Counted from the stretch's first letter, positions 1 through 8,096 are shown. The stretch is 18,423 nucleotides of DNA from an uncultured Bacteroides sp. (GCA_902492205.1 CABUKU010000041.1:1-18423); one strand, 5' to 3'. The notes: generated by a model from the letters alone, not told the origin. Made by a program: numbers and translations.

Positions 1-1
1 C

Positions 2-499
2 TTGAAAAAAGAGCATGAATCTTTGGAATTTGTTTCTTCCATGTTAAATAATTTAGTTAATACTTGCCATTCGTTGGCGAGCACAAAAGTAGATAAACCG
101 AAATCATTTCCTGTTACCCTAAGAGGTAACAAGATTATCAAAACAAATCATTACACGCATAAAATGAACAAGGTAGAAACACAGCATAAATCATTGGAAC
201 ATTTGGCATTATTTCTCAAAGACTGTACAGAATGGTCTATCCATGCCATGAGCTGCGAACTGGAACACTCGGACAGTACAACTTGGAATGTGCTTCATGG
301 GTACAGTCATAACTTAGAACATTACATAGAGATATTGTCTTTTCTCAGTAAAGTAAGCGGATGGGAAAGTGACTTTTCCCGTATCGGTGAAATGATGGAA
401 AAGGCTGTCAGTGAAGGGGATGTATTCGTTGTTGGGAGAATGGATGGGAAGAGTGAGAAGATTTTGGAAGTGGAGAAAGTGGTTTTTAAGGGGAAGTAG
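2..499 (+). CDS. Unrecognised protein, 5' end possibly outside the window
   Basis: I do not recognise this protein. The frame is open from base 2 to a TAG at 497-499 and begins with a TTG, so it may be the remainder of a longer gene starting upstream; the first internal Met is residue 14. The 165 visible residues look soluble and mainly helical, with no membrane segment or signal peptide. A central stretch (about residues 75-115) is rich in His, Glu and Trp, including LEHSDSTTWNVLHGYSHNLE. The C-terminus is short and lysine-rich. Its place before a capsule operon is where Bacteroides loci often carry UpxY and UpxZ regulators, but I see no resemblance to the UpxZ sequences I remember or to the NusG-like UpxY. 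Codon use looks native. That it is protein-coding is fairly likely from the length and the sensible amino-acid composition; its function is unknown. Confidence 0.6.
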   Translation: MKKEHESLEFVSSMLNNLVNTCHSLASTKVDKPKSFPVTLRGNKIIKTNHYTHKMNKVETQHKSLEHLALFLKDCTEWSIHAMSCELEHSDSTTWNVLHGYSHNLEHYIEILSFLSKVSGWESDFSRIGEMMEKAVSEGDVFVVGRMDGKSEKILEVEKVVFKGK

Positions 500-724
500 A
501 ATAGAAAATTCAATTATACAAGCAATAATTTCAACAGCAGGAATAAGGAAATGCTCCGTCTTTACCCAACAAGGGTTTGCAGGTCTTAAGCTGTTAGACT
601 ACCTTGTTCTTGATACTTTCAAAATCAAATTATTAGCTCATAATAAAACTGTGTTAGCAAAATTAATAATTTATTTCTTTGCTGACACAGTTTAATTTAC
701 ATTTTCAAATTTACAGATATTTAT
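500..724. other. Non-coding leader between the first gene and the polysaccharide operon
   Basis: This 225-bp stretch separates the unrecognised gene from the polymerase gene. It is AT-rich and contains the strong hairpin at 646-693. No convincing TAnnTTTG promoter element is visible; the closest strings differ at one position and are not well placed. A frame shifted relative to the upstream gene stays open to about 695, but it largely consists of out-of-frame translation of that gene, so I do not call it. The stretch may be a decayed element, a transcribed leader or a terminator region. Confidence 0.5.
646..693. terminator. Strong 16-bp hairpin upstream of the polysaccharide operon
   Basis: The arms are 646-661 (AAACTGTGTTAGCAAA) and 678-693 (TTTGCTGACACAGTTT). 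They pair over all 16 positions with a single G-U wobble around a 16-nt AT-rich loop. The bases after it (TTTAATTTAC) are AT-rich but not an unbroken T run, so it is not a textbook intrinsic terminator. It may end transcription of the upstream gene, act as an attenuator in the operon leader, or be joined inverted ends of a lost mobile element. It lies 31 bp before the polymerase start. Confidence 0.5.
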
Positions 725-1912
725 ATGCAAACTATACGTGTTAATACAAGCTCTGTCTTTAATTCAATGTTTATATTAACAAATTTGATGGTTATTATTA
801 GTTCATTTCTGCCAATTTTTGATTATGTTGCGATAATTATATTTTTTGTGCTGAGTTATATTGTGAGACAGAGCTTTTCAAGAAACGCAATTATTTGTTC
901 ATTATGTGTAGTGCTAACCTTAGGCTTAGGTGTTTTTCTCTCATATTTCAACGGAATAAACAATAACAGTTGGATAACAGTAATAGGAATTTCATTTAAT
1001 TTTTTGTTATATATTAATGCAGCCTATAATTTCCCGGGGTTCTCAACTGAACAACAAATATATAATGTTTTCAAATTGGTAAATATAGTAGGCTTGACAG
1101 TATGTGTTTATAATGTAATAACAAATATCGGTGACATTATGTCCCTAAGCTTAACATCTAATGCATATAGTGCGAATTTCTGTTCGATTTATCAAGGACG
1201 CAATGCCTTTGGATTTGTTTTATGTATCTTCATTTTTTCGGCATTTGGTCTATTTATCTTTATAAAAGAAAAAAAGTATCTCTTCTCTCTTGCTTTCTTT
1301 TTCGTTAATTTAATATTAACCTTTTCAAGATCTTCGATATTATTTTCCGGAATAATAATTCTCTTGTTTTACTTATTAGATTCAAAAAATAGTATTAAAC
1401 GAAAACTATTATATACATTTATTGCTACTCTGATAGGTATGATAGGTATAATAATCTATTCAACTTATTCCGATTTTATTGAGCATTTTTTACTCCGTTC
1501 CGACTATGCAGATTCCAACCGTATAGATTATTGGGAACTTGCTTTGGATAAATTTGCAGATTCTCCATTATTTGGATATGGGCCGGGATGCGCATTACCT
1601 ATATTAAGTGTTTTGGGCTCCAATGCAGGATCGTCATTTCATAATACCTATGTTGAAATAATTGCGTGGGGAGGAATCTCATTCATTATAGTATATATTT
1701 ATATATATGCATCAGTTTTCAAAAGTATTTCTATTATCAAATATCATAATAAAACATTATATAACCTATTTCTTTCGTTTATTATAGGGTACTTAATTTA
1801 TTCATGTTTTGAAACATCAAACTATTTTGCCATTGGTTTCAGAGGTGTGAATATATCATTATTTATGTATGTCTTTCCTATTCTCTGTTCTCGTTTATAT
1901 TCTAAATATTAA
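725..1912 (+). CDS. wzy: Wzy-type polysaccharide polymerase (O-antigen ligase/polymerase family)
   Basis: This predicted inner-membrane polymerase would join lipid-linked repeat units on the periplasmic side after flipping. The 395 residues are strongly hydrophobic, with about ten or more membrane segments spread through the protein. Family-like landmarks are visible: GRNAFGF at 157-163, TFSRSS at 199-204, the periplasmic-loop-like run NRIDYWELALDKFADSPLFG ending near 284 and leading into GYGPG, and SFHNTYVEIIAWGG at 304-317 with His306 and Asn307. The ATG at 725 is the first in frame. It is the first gene of the tight operon, with the next start 5 bp after its stop, and it is very AT-rich, as is usual for strain-specific polymerase genes. 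WaaL-type ligases share the fold; presence in a locus with Wzx and without lipid A core genes favours Wzy. Confidence 0.85.
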   Translation: MQTIRVNTSSVFNSMFILTNLMVIISSFLPIFDYVAIIIFFVLSYIVRQSFSRNAIICSLCVVLTLGLGVFLSYFNGINNNSWITVIGISFNFLLYINAAYNFPGFSTEQQIYNVFKLVNIVGLTVCVYNVITNIGDIMSLSLTSNAYSANFCSIYQGRNAFGFVLCIFIFSAFGLFIFIKEKKYLFSLAFFFVNLILTFSRSSILFSGIIILLFYLLDSKNSIKRKLLYTFIATLIGMIGIIIYSTYSDFIEHFLLRSDYADSNRIDYWELALDKFADSPLFGYGPGCALPILSVLGSNAGSSFHNTYVEIIAWGGISFIIVYIYIYASVFKSISIIKYHNKTLYNLFLSFIIGYLIYSCFETSNYFAIGFRGVNISLFMYVFPILCSRLYSKY

Positions 1913-1917
1913 AAAAC

Positions 1918-2871
1918 ATGGATCCTTTAGTGTCGATTATTGTGCCCGCCTATAATGTGGAGTATTATATAGAAGAATGCATTAATAGTATTTTAAATCT
2001 TACGTGGGATAATTATGAAATTATTATTGTAGATGATGGATCAACGGATAATACTTTGGAAATACTTAAAAGTTATGCAAGTAATAATAAGATTCATATC
2101 ATAGAAACAACAAATGGCGGTCAATCATCTGCCAGAAACAAAGCTTTATCAAAAGCAAAAGGTGAGTTTTTTATGTATGTAGATAGTGATGATTGTGTAT
2201 ATCCTGATATAATTAGAAATTTATATAATTGTATTATAGAAACGAATGCAGATATAGCTGTCTGTGGAACAGATTCTATGATTAATAACAAAACGAGTAG
2301 CTTTGTAAAATATAAAGAATATATATACAAGTCTGATGGTTGTATACCGGCTTTCTTATTAGAGAAGTTTGGTTTTGGTCCTTGTGGAAAATTATACAAA
2401 AGGGGGAAATTCATAGAAGAAAAATTTACAGAGGGTATTATCTTTGAGGATGTTGAGTATCTCTCAAGATGTATGCTGAAAACCGAGTGTATTGCAACGA
2501 TCTCTTATGTAGGATATATTTACCGTATACATAATGTATCAACAACGCATAGCAAGTTTAATGAAAAGAAATTAGATTTACTGAAAGTAACAGATATAAT
2601 ATTTGATAGATTTAAATACAATCAGTCAAATTGTAGCGAGGAATTATTATGCTTTGTTGCAAGTAATTATATTACTATTCATTTACTGGCAATAAAATTC
2701 AATGCAGAAAAACAATATATAGAAACGTTAAATAACCTTACAAGTTGGATGCGTTTAAATAAGTCTCATTTATTTACATCTAAGCATTTCCCATTAAAGA
2801 AGAAGGTTTACCTTTACATGATTCTAAATAACAGTTTCCTTATGAAATTTTTGTATATTAAATTAAGTTAG
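1918..2871 (+). CDS. Family 2 glycosyltransferase (GT-A fold)
   Basis: This cytoplasmic or membrane-associated enzyme would add one sugar from a nucleotide donor to the lipid-linked repeat unit. The 317-residue protein starts with the classic GT2 pattern VSIIVPAYNVEYYIEECI at 5-22. It carries VDDGSTDNT at 38-46 with nucleotide-binding Asp39 and Asp40, GGQSSARNKAL at 67-77, and the metal-binding DSDD at 89-92. FEDVEY at 176-181 supplies a candidate acidic catalytic residue (Glu177 or Asp178). The C-terminal third is the variable acceptor-binding region. It begins 5 bp after the polymerase stop and ends 9 bp before the next gene. Donor and linkage cannot be read from the sequence. The composition is AT-rich like its upstream neighbour. 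Confidence 0.93.
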   Translation: MDPLVSIIVPAYNVEYYIEECINSILNLTWDNYEIIIVDDGSTDNTLEILKSYASNNKIHIIETTNGGQSSARNKALSKAKGEFFMYVDSDDCVYPDIIRNLYNCIIETNADIAVCGTDSMINNKTSSFVKYKEYIYKSDGCIPAFLLEKFGFGPCGKLYKRGKFIEEKFTEGIIFEDVEYLSRCMLKTECIATISYVGYIYRIHNVSTTHSKFNEKKLDLLKVTDIIFDRFKYNQSNCSEELLCFVASNYITIHLLAIKFNAEKQYIETLNNLTSWMRLNKSHLFTSKHFPLKKKVYLYMILNNSFLMKFLYIKLS

Positions 2872-2880
2872 TCTGAGATA

Positions 2881-4659
2881 ATGAACAATATTTTATTTAT
2901 CCTTATAGATTGTTTTGATTATACTAAAATCGGAAATAACGAAAACAGGCTATCACCAACACCATTCATTGATTCATTAAAAGAAAAAGGATGTTGGGTA
3001 GAATCGATGTTTTCTCAAGCTCCTTATACTGAAGCCGCTTTGAATGCTACAATGTGTGGGCATGATACCCTAGATTTCGGGGGCTATTTAAAACGATATA
3101 AAAATGAACCGGAGACATTATTTGAGATGGCCCAGCGGGGAGGATATGAGGTCTATGCTCAAATGTGGCCTCATATACATCCGACATCAGCACTAAGAGG
3201 AATTGATCATCTTTGTTTGCGCCCATATTCATTCAATGCATTGTGGTGCTATAGACTTGTCTATTACAGGGACTTATTTTTCAAGAAGGAACTTTTAAAT
3301 TCAGATTGGTTGGATATAATAGAATTAATGGATGATAATTTCACTTTCTGGCAGAGTTATTATCAAATGTTAATTAACGGTGACCAACAGGTAGAAACAA
3401 TTAAAAGCTATTCAAAGTTGCCGAATATACATGATGACTTGAAAATCCTAAATAAAGAAATCAACATCTATTTACAAGATAAGCACAGTTATATTGAAAA
3501 TCTTTTTATTTTAGGTACAAGTCATCAATTATTTACATTATATTCAAGTGAGTTATTAACGAATAAAGTTCATGACAGATCTATAATAGAAGAGGCGACC
3601 AACTTATTTACCTATTCCATTAAAAGAGCCCATAAAATGAATAGGAATCTGAATCTTCGAAATACAAAATTATCATATAATGAAATGAGAATTTTGTGGA
3701 AACAAAGCCAAGCTCCCTGGAAGATATGGACTCGTACACCTTTTTCTCAATATTTAAGAAATTATTATTCGTTAATAATGAATCAATCTTTAGCTGACCA
3801 AGCAAATGGTTCATACGACATGCAAAAAGACAGCTTATCTTTAAAAAAATGGTATGACGTATTTAGTGAATGGTATGAGAAACGTAATACAGATAAGCCT
3901 TTTTTTGCATACATACATACCGAGGATATACATGGAAACCCAATGCTATTTGATCATTGTTCATCATCTATTTCATCCTTAAAGCAGCAACATACAAGGT
4001 TATCTGCTTATTTAGATAAGATCCCGCGAAATTATAAAGGCAACTTAGCTTATGATTTAGGCTTATTAAACATTGACTATCAGCTCGAACAAATCTTTGT
4101 CAGACTAAATAAATCAGGTCTGTTAAAAAACACGACAATCGTTATTACTTCAGATCATGGATGTGGTACGAATTATAATCCATTGAGGGGACCAATACAG
4201 AATTTCAACGAAGAATGTTACCATGTACCTTATATAATGATAGGTAACAATATTAAACCCGGAATTGATAAAGAACTTCGCTTAACGAAAGATATACTCC
4301 CGACTTTGGCAGGATATATCGGAGTTTCGCCCGAATACCATTCTACAGGAAAAGATATTTTATCTCAGGAAGGATATGAATGTATCGTGCAAGAATATAT
4401 GGGTCCGGGATGCCCGGATATGAATAGACGGAAAATATGGATGTGTGCATTTGACAGAAAGTGGAAAGTGTTTGTCAAAATAGGTTTAAATACGCCATTT
4501 AGTCAAAGAGAGATATGTTCTATTTATAATCTCAAACAGGATCCGAATGAAATAAATAATCTGGTATTTGATAATAAATCGATTGCAGATGCAGGATATC
4601 TATTATCAAAGATTGAACTTCGTTGGAATGATATCAAGCGAAACCATCTAAACAACTAA
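2881..4659 (+). CDS. Alkaline-phosphatase-superfamily (sulfatase-like) hydrolase or transferase, soluble
   Basis: The 592 residues carry the metal-site scaffold of the sulfatase/phosphoglycerol-transferase branch. ILFILID has Asp10, and APYTEAALNATMCG at 47-60 places Thr50 where sulfatases have the Cys/Ser nucleophile. HTEDIHGNP lies at 346-354, SDHG at 424-427 (Asp425, His426), and YHVPYI at 447-452 (His448). The C/S-x-P-S-R formylglycine motif is absent, so a true sulfatase is unlikely; a threonine nucleophile recalls LtaS- and EptA-type phospho-transferases. Unlike those it has no membrane segments and no signal peptide, so it should be cytoplasmic. An insert of about 280 residues (65-340) separates the nucleophile strand from the second metal motif. 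It sits 9 bp after the GT2 gene and 4 bp before wzx. A role in placing, moving or removing a phosphate-linked substituent is inference. Confidence 0.8.
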   Translation: MNNILFILIDCFDYTKIGNNENRLSPTPFIDSLKEKGCWVESMFSQAPYTEAALNATMCGHDTLDFGGYLKRYKNEPETLFEMAQRGGYEVYAQMWPHIHPTSALRGIDHLCLRPYSFNALWCYRLVYYRDLFFKKELLNSDWLDIIELMDDNFTFWQSYYQMLINGDQQVETIKSYSKLPNIHDDLKILNKEINIYLQDKHSYIENLFILGTSHQLFTLYSSELLTNKVHDRSIIEEATNLFTYSIKRAHKMNRNLNLRNTKLSYNEMRILWKQSQAPWKIWTRTPFSQYLRNYYSLIMNQSLADQANGSYDMQKDSLSLKKWYDVFSEWYEKRNTDKPFFAYIHTEDIHGNPMLFDHCSSSISSLKQQHTRLSAYLDKIPRNYKGNLAYDLGLLNIDYQLEQIFVRLNKSGLLKNTTIVITSDHGCGTNYNPLRGPIQNFNEECYHVPYIMIGNNIKPGIDKELRLTKDILPTLAGYIGVSPEYHSTGKDILSQEGYECIVQEYMGPGCPDMNRRKIWMCAFDRKWKVFVKIGLNTPFSQREICSIYNLKQDPNEINNLVFDNKSIADAGYLLSKIELRWNDIKRNHLNN

Positions 4660-4663
4660 GGAA

Positions 4664-6085
4664 ATGGCATCTTTTTGGAGTTCTATAGCTAAAACAACAT
4701 TCATATATATAATAGGAACCGTTGCTGCAAAGCTGATATCATTCCTTATGCTACCTCTGTATACAAGTTACATATCAACAGAGGCTTATGGTCAATATGA
4801 TGCAATCATGGCATATTCATCAATTATTGTTCCGTTAGTCGGAGTAAGTTGTTGGCAAGGCATGCTGCGCTTTTTAAATGATAAAGGATATGAATCGCAA
4901 GAAAATAAAATTATAAGTAATGGAATTTTCATGCTGACCTGCTCCTTGTTACTATTGATTACCGGTTATTTAATATTTTGCGTTTTTGTAGATTTTCAAA
5001 ATAAAATTTTGGTGTTTTTGTGCTTCTTTGCAATGATGATACATTCCTTTTATTTATATGTATCCAGAGGATTAAGGCAAGACATCACATATATAATATC
5101 GGGGTTAGTCAGTGCATTTGTTGTTGCTGTTGTTTCATTGATATGTGTCTATCTCTTTCATTTGCAAATTGAAACCCTATATATTTCTCAGATATTATCG
5201 TATATCGCCCAATTTTTTTATATAGAATATAAATTAAGGATAATCAAAAGAATTTCTATTAAAAATATCGATAAAATTATATTGACCGAGTTATATCAAT
5301 TTTGTGCTCCAGAGTCAGTAGGGACAATTTTCAACTGGTTATTAAATAGTGTAAACCGTATAATAATTGTTGCAGTTCTAGGATATACAGCGAATGGTAT
5401 TTATGCAATCTCAAATAAATTTCTAGCCATCTTGAGTGTATTTATGACAGCATTCGTATTGTCTTTCCAAGAAGCTATTTACTCTGTAGACTACAATAAA
5501 ATTCAAGAAAATGCAAATGATGTCATACAAAAATTTTTAAAAATAGCGGGATGGATGATATCTATTTTACTATTGGGTACATCCATTATATATCCATTGT
5601 TTGTATCCGGAGAATATGTAGAAGGATATAACTTAATACCTTTATTTTATATCTATTTCTTATTTTCAAGTCTTACATGGATTTTATCAAGTGTTGTATC
5701 TGCGACAAAAAGGACAAAAATTGTTTTATATGAAAAAATTATTATTGGCAGCATAAATTGTATTCTTATGTACATATTAGTGAAACAAATAGGGATATAT
5801 AGTTCTCCGGTGTCACTTATAGTATCCGAAATTGTTGGTATCGCTGTTTTTAAATATATGCTTGAAAAGATAGCTAAAATTAATTTAAATATTTCTGCCA
5901 CAAAGACAATAGGAGATATGCTTCTGATATTACTTGTCAGCATTATTTTTATGATAAATAACATACTATTGACTTTGATATCAATGTTTATTTCTGTAGT
6001 CCTTTTCATAATATCGAACAAGGTTTTTATCAATATAATTATTAATAAATTTATACAATGGAGAATAAGTCGGAAGTTTCTTTAG
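4664..6085 (+). CDS. wzx: Wzx-type lipid-linked repeat-unit flippase
   Basis: This predicted inner-membrane translocase of the MOP/MATE-like polysaccharide exporter family would flip undecaprenyl-pyrophosphate-linked repeat units for the polymerase. The 473 residues form a string of roughly 12 to 14 hydrophobic segments. The N-terminus is characteristic: KTTFIYIIGTVAAKLISFLM followed by LPLYTSYISTEAYGQY at 31-46. A mid-protein FNWLLNSVNRIIIVAVLG segment lies near 221-238. ATG 4664 lies 4 bp after the previous stop behind an AAGGAA-like ribosome binding site. The 3' end overlaps the licD start by 28 bp, which suggests translational coupling. The gene is very AT-rich and, like wzy, should be specific to this polysaccharide type. 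Confidence 0.9.
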   Translation: MASFWSSIAKTTFIYIIGTVAAKLISFLMLPLYTSYISTEAYGQYDAIMAYSSIIVPLVGVSCWQGMLRFLNDKGYESQENKIISNGIFMLTCSLLLLITGYLIFCVFVDFQNKILVFLCFFAMMIHSFYLYVSRGLRQDITYIISGLVSAFVVAVVSLICVYLFHLQIETLYISQILSYIAQFFYIEYKLRIIKRISIKNIDKIILTELYQFCAPESVGTIFNWLLNSVNRIIIVAVLGYTANGIYAISNKFLAILSVFMTAFVLSFQEAIYSVDYNKIQENANDVIQKFLKIAGWMISILLLGTSIIYPLFVSGEYVEGYNLIPLFYIYFLFSSLTWILSSVVSATKRTKIVLYEKIIIGSINCILMYILVKQIGIYSSPVSLIVSEIVGIAVFKYMLEKIAKINLNISATKTIGDMLLILLVSIIFMINNILLTLISMFISVVLFIISNKVFINIIINKFIQWRISRKFL

Positions 6086-6888
6086 AGGTTCTGCATTCTG
6101 AACTTCTAAATATGATGAAATCGCTTCATAGCTTCTTAGTAGAACATAACATAAAATATACGTTAATTGCAGGATCTTTGTTAGGAGCTATGCGTCATCA
6201 AGGATTCATACCATGGGACGATGATTTAGATATCGCGATGTTAAGAAGTGAATATAATAAGTTGATAGCGGTGGCCCACAAATTGCCGGTTCCGTTACGT
6301 TTGCATTATCGTGATAATGCAAACGATAATGATAACTATCCATATACGTTTGCAAAAATAGAAAATGCAAGAACTCTATTAATTGAAAATGCAATTGAAC
6401 ATTTAGGTGTTAAGTCCGGGCTTTACATTGATATTTTTATATATGACAAAGTTCCGCATTTTTTTTTTACCAGAGTGATTCATTATATTAAGATTTCATA
6501 TTTAAGAACAATCAGACGATTTTTGGTAGTCAATCCTTCAAAAGATAGAAGTGTTTTTAAGCAGAAAATTGTTACATTCGTTCGGAAGCGTTATAATCTT
6601 ATGACAGTAATAGACAGTATTATATCAGAGTCTTCCAAGTATGAATCGTCAAGTAGTAAAGTAGTACAAAATCTTACCGGAGACAGCGAAAGATTCGGTC
6701 CGGTTTTTCAGGAGTCGTATTTTCAAAATATAAAAGAAGTGAAGTATGCTGATGCCATGTTCTACTCTATTGAGAATCCAGAAAAGTATTTAAAAGAAAC
6801 ATACGGTAATTATATGCAACTTCCTCCTGAAGATATGAGAATCCCTTGTCATAATTTTTATTTAGAATTTCTTAAGAATAACGAATAG
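6058..6888 (+). CDS. licD: LicD-family nucleotidyl/phospho-transferase
   Basis: LicD proteins belong to the nucleotidyltransferase fold and transfer a phosphorylated group, classically phosphocholine from CDP-choline, onto cell-surface glycans. The 276-residue protein shows the family signature: YTLIAGSLLGAMRHQGFIPW at 34-53 followed by DDDLDI at 54-59 with acidic residues Asp54-56 and Asp58. GLYIDIFIYDKVP lies at 121-133 and a conserved-looking C-terminal EKYLKETYGNYMQLPP at 221-236 or slightly later. ATG 6058 is inside wzx (28-bp overlap) and leaves the usual N-terminal helix ahead of the signature. No choline uptake or activation genes (licA, licB, licC) lie in the window, so the donor may be another CDP- or phospho-group made elsewhere. 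With the phosphatase-like neighbour it points to a phosphate-bearing polysaccharide. A long palindrome lies inside the gene at 6298-6325. Confidence 0.88.
   Translation: MENKSEVSLEVLHSELLNMMKSLHSFLVEHNIKYTLIAGSLLGAMRHQGFIPWDDDLDIAMLRSEYNKLIAVAHKLPVPLRLHYRDNANDNDNYPYTFAKIENARTLLIENAIEHLGVKSGLYIDIFIYDKVPHFFFTRVIHYIKISYLRTIRRFLVVNPSKDRSVFKQKIVTFVRKRYNLMTVIDSIISESSKYESSSSKVVQNLTGDSERFGPVFQESYFQNIKEVKYADAMFYSIENPEKYLKETYGNYMQLPPEDMRIPCHNFYLEFLKNNE
6298..6325. repeat. 28-bp palindrome inside licD
   Basis: Arms CGTTTGCATTATC (6298-6310) and GATAATGCAAACG (6313-6325) are exact reverse complements around a 2-bp GT spacer. The DNA encodes the residues RLHYRDNAND of LicD (81-90). It may be a chance product of coding sequence, a DNA-binding site, or an RNA hairpin affecting translation or decay; nothing in the sequence decides this. 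Confidence 0.85.
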
Positions 6889-6949
6889 CAATATATAACC
6901 AATTTATCTCGCATCTTAAAAATGAAGGATTCGTTAAACGGAATGATTA

Positions 6950-8068
6950 TTGAGGAAGTATAACATAGCATCAAAATACAAAATAGTGAATATTATCGTA
7001 AACGCCACGGCAACAAGGTCATCAGGAGCACTTACCATTTACAAACAGTTTATTTCGCATTTGAAGGATTATTTACGGAATGATTCATATTACATTTTTA
7101 TAGATTCTTCAATGCCTCAACCTATAATAGAGCGTGTCCGTTATATTTGTGATGACAACCATAGTTGGTTACATCGTATATATTGGGATTATTGGGGCTG
7201 TACAAAATGGTTGAAAAGGAATGGCATATCACCTGATGTGATTGTTTCATTGCAGAATTCAGGTATCATAACTCATTGTAAGCAAGTGGTTTATTATCAC
7301 CAACCCATTCCTTTTTATCCACAAAGATGGTGCATCTTTAAAGCGGAAGAGAGGGTTATGGCATTATATAAATATCTGTATCCGACAATAATTGCTCCGA
7401 CTTTTAATAAATTTACCAATGTTGTTGTCCAAATACCTTTTATCAAAAAAAAATTTGTAAAACGATTTAGCTTAAGTTCTGAGAATGTTCATGTCTTATT
7501 TCCTGATATTGAGGATATAGATGTCGAAAGCATTATACCAAGTGCTATTGATAAAACTAAATATCATGTTGTTTATCCGGCAACTTATTTTTCGTACAAA
7601 GAACATCGTACAATCGTCGAAGCATTATTTATTCTAAAGGAAAAAGGATCCAATCTTCTAAAAGACATTAGAGTCCATTTTACTTTATCAAAAGATGACT
7701 CCTTAAATCTGGTCGAATCTATAAACGAAAAAGGATTAATTGATAACTTTATTTTTGAAGGTCGAATGTCTCATGATAATCTGCTTTCATTATACAAAGC
7801 ATCTGATGTTTTAGTTTTTCCGAGTGTTATTGAGACGTTAGGATTGCCTCTGATAGAAGCTGCAAAATTTGGGTTACCAATTATTGCAGCAGATTTAGAC
7901 TACGCCCATGAAGTACTTAGTTCATATAGTGGAGTAACATATGTTAAACCTAAGATATATGACAATTGGGCTAATTCTATTGAATTCCAATGCTATAATC
8001 GAGGCAAATTTCCTCCGATTGAAATGTTCGAGTCGTCATGGAAAAATTTCTTCGATTTGATCAAATAA
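6950..8068 (+). CDS. Family 4 glycosyltransferase (GT-B fold)
   Basis: This cytoplasmic retaining glycosyltransferase would extend the repeat unit. The N-terminal Rossmann-like half opens with VNIIVNATATRSSGALTIYK at 13-32, matching a GT4 acceptor-domain start with a glycine loop. The C-terminal half has VYPATYFSYKEH at 208-219, FEGRMSHDNLLSLYKASDVL at 269-288, and FPSVIETLGLPLIEAAKFG at 290-308, where Glu295 and Glu303 form the E-x7-E pattern. The start is uncertain. A TGA at 6944-6946 closes the frame, so only the TTG at 6950 or the in-frame GTG at 6986 can serve; no ATG lies ahead of the first domain strand. The GTG would give MNIIVNATATRSSGAL, a typical GT4 start. It is the last gene of the very AT-rich half and is 61 bp from licD, the largest gap in the operon. 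Confidence 0.9.
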   Translation: MRKYNIASKYKIVNIIVNATATRSSGALTIYKQFISHLKDYLRNDSYYIFIDSSMPQPIIERVRYICDDNHSWLHRIYWDYWGCTKWLKRNGISPDVIVSLQNSGIITHCKQVVYYHQPIPFYPQRWCIFKAEERVMALYKYLYPTIIAPTFNKFTNVVVQIPFIKKKFVKRFSLSSENVHVLFPDIEDIDVESIIPSAIDKTKYHVVYPATYFSYKEHRTIVEALFILKEKGSNLLKDIRVHFTLSKDDSLNLVESINEKGLIDNFIFEGRMSHDNLLSLYKASDVLVFPSVIETLGLPLIEAAKFGLPIIAADLDYAHEVLSSYSGVTYVKPKIYDNWANSIEFQCYNRGKFPPIEMFESSWKNFFDLIK

Positions 8069-8096
8069 AACATAGAAATCATAAAATTTTAATATC

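Noticed and set aside
2..499. Assignment as UpxZ, the antitermination antagonist expected near the start of Bacteroides capsule loci
   Set aside because: Length is similar, but the sequence does not resemble UpxZ proteins as I remember them, so position alone is not enough.
411..695. Open frame overlapping the end of the first gene and running into the leader
   Set aside because: Its first third is out-of-frame translation of the upstream gene, and the rest runs through the hairpin at 646-693. The composition is not protein-like and no family is recognised.
2881..4659. True sulfatase
   Set aside because: The C/S-x-P-S-R formylglycine motif is absent; Thr50 is followed by Glu-Ala-Ala. Only the superfamily call is supported.
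5653..6033. Open frame antisense to wzx
   Set aside because: It mirrors a hydrophobic AT-rich gene and has no recognisable family, promoter or ribosome binding site.
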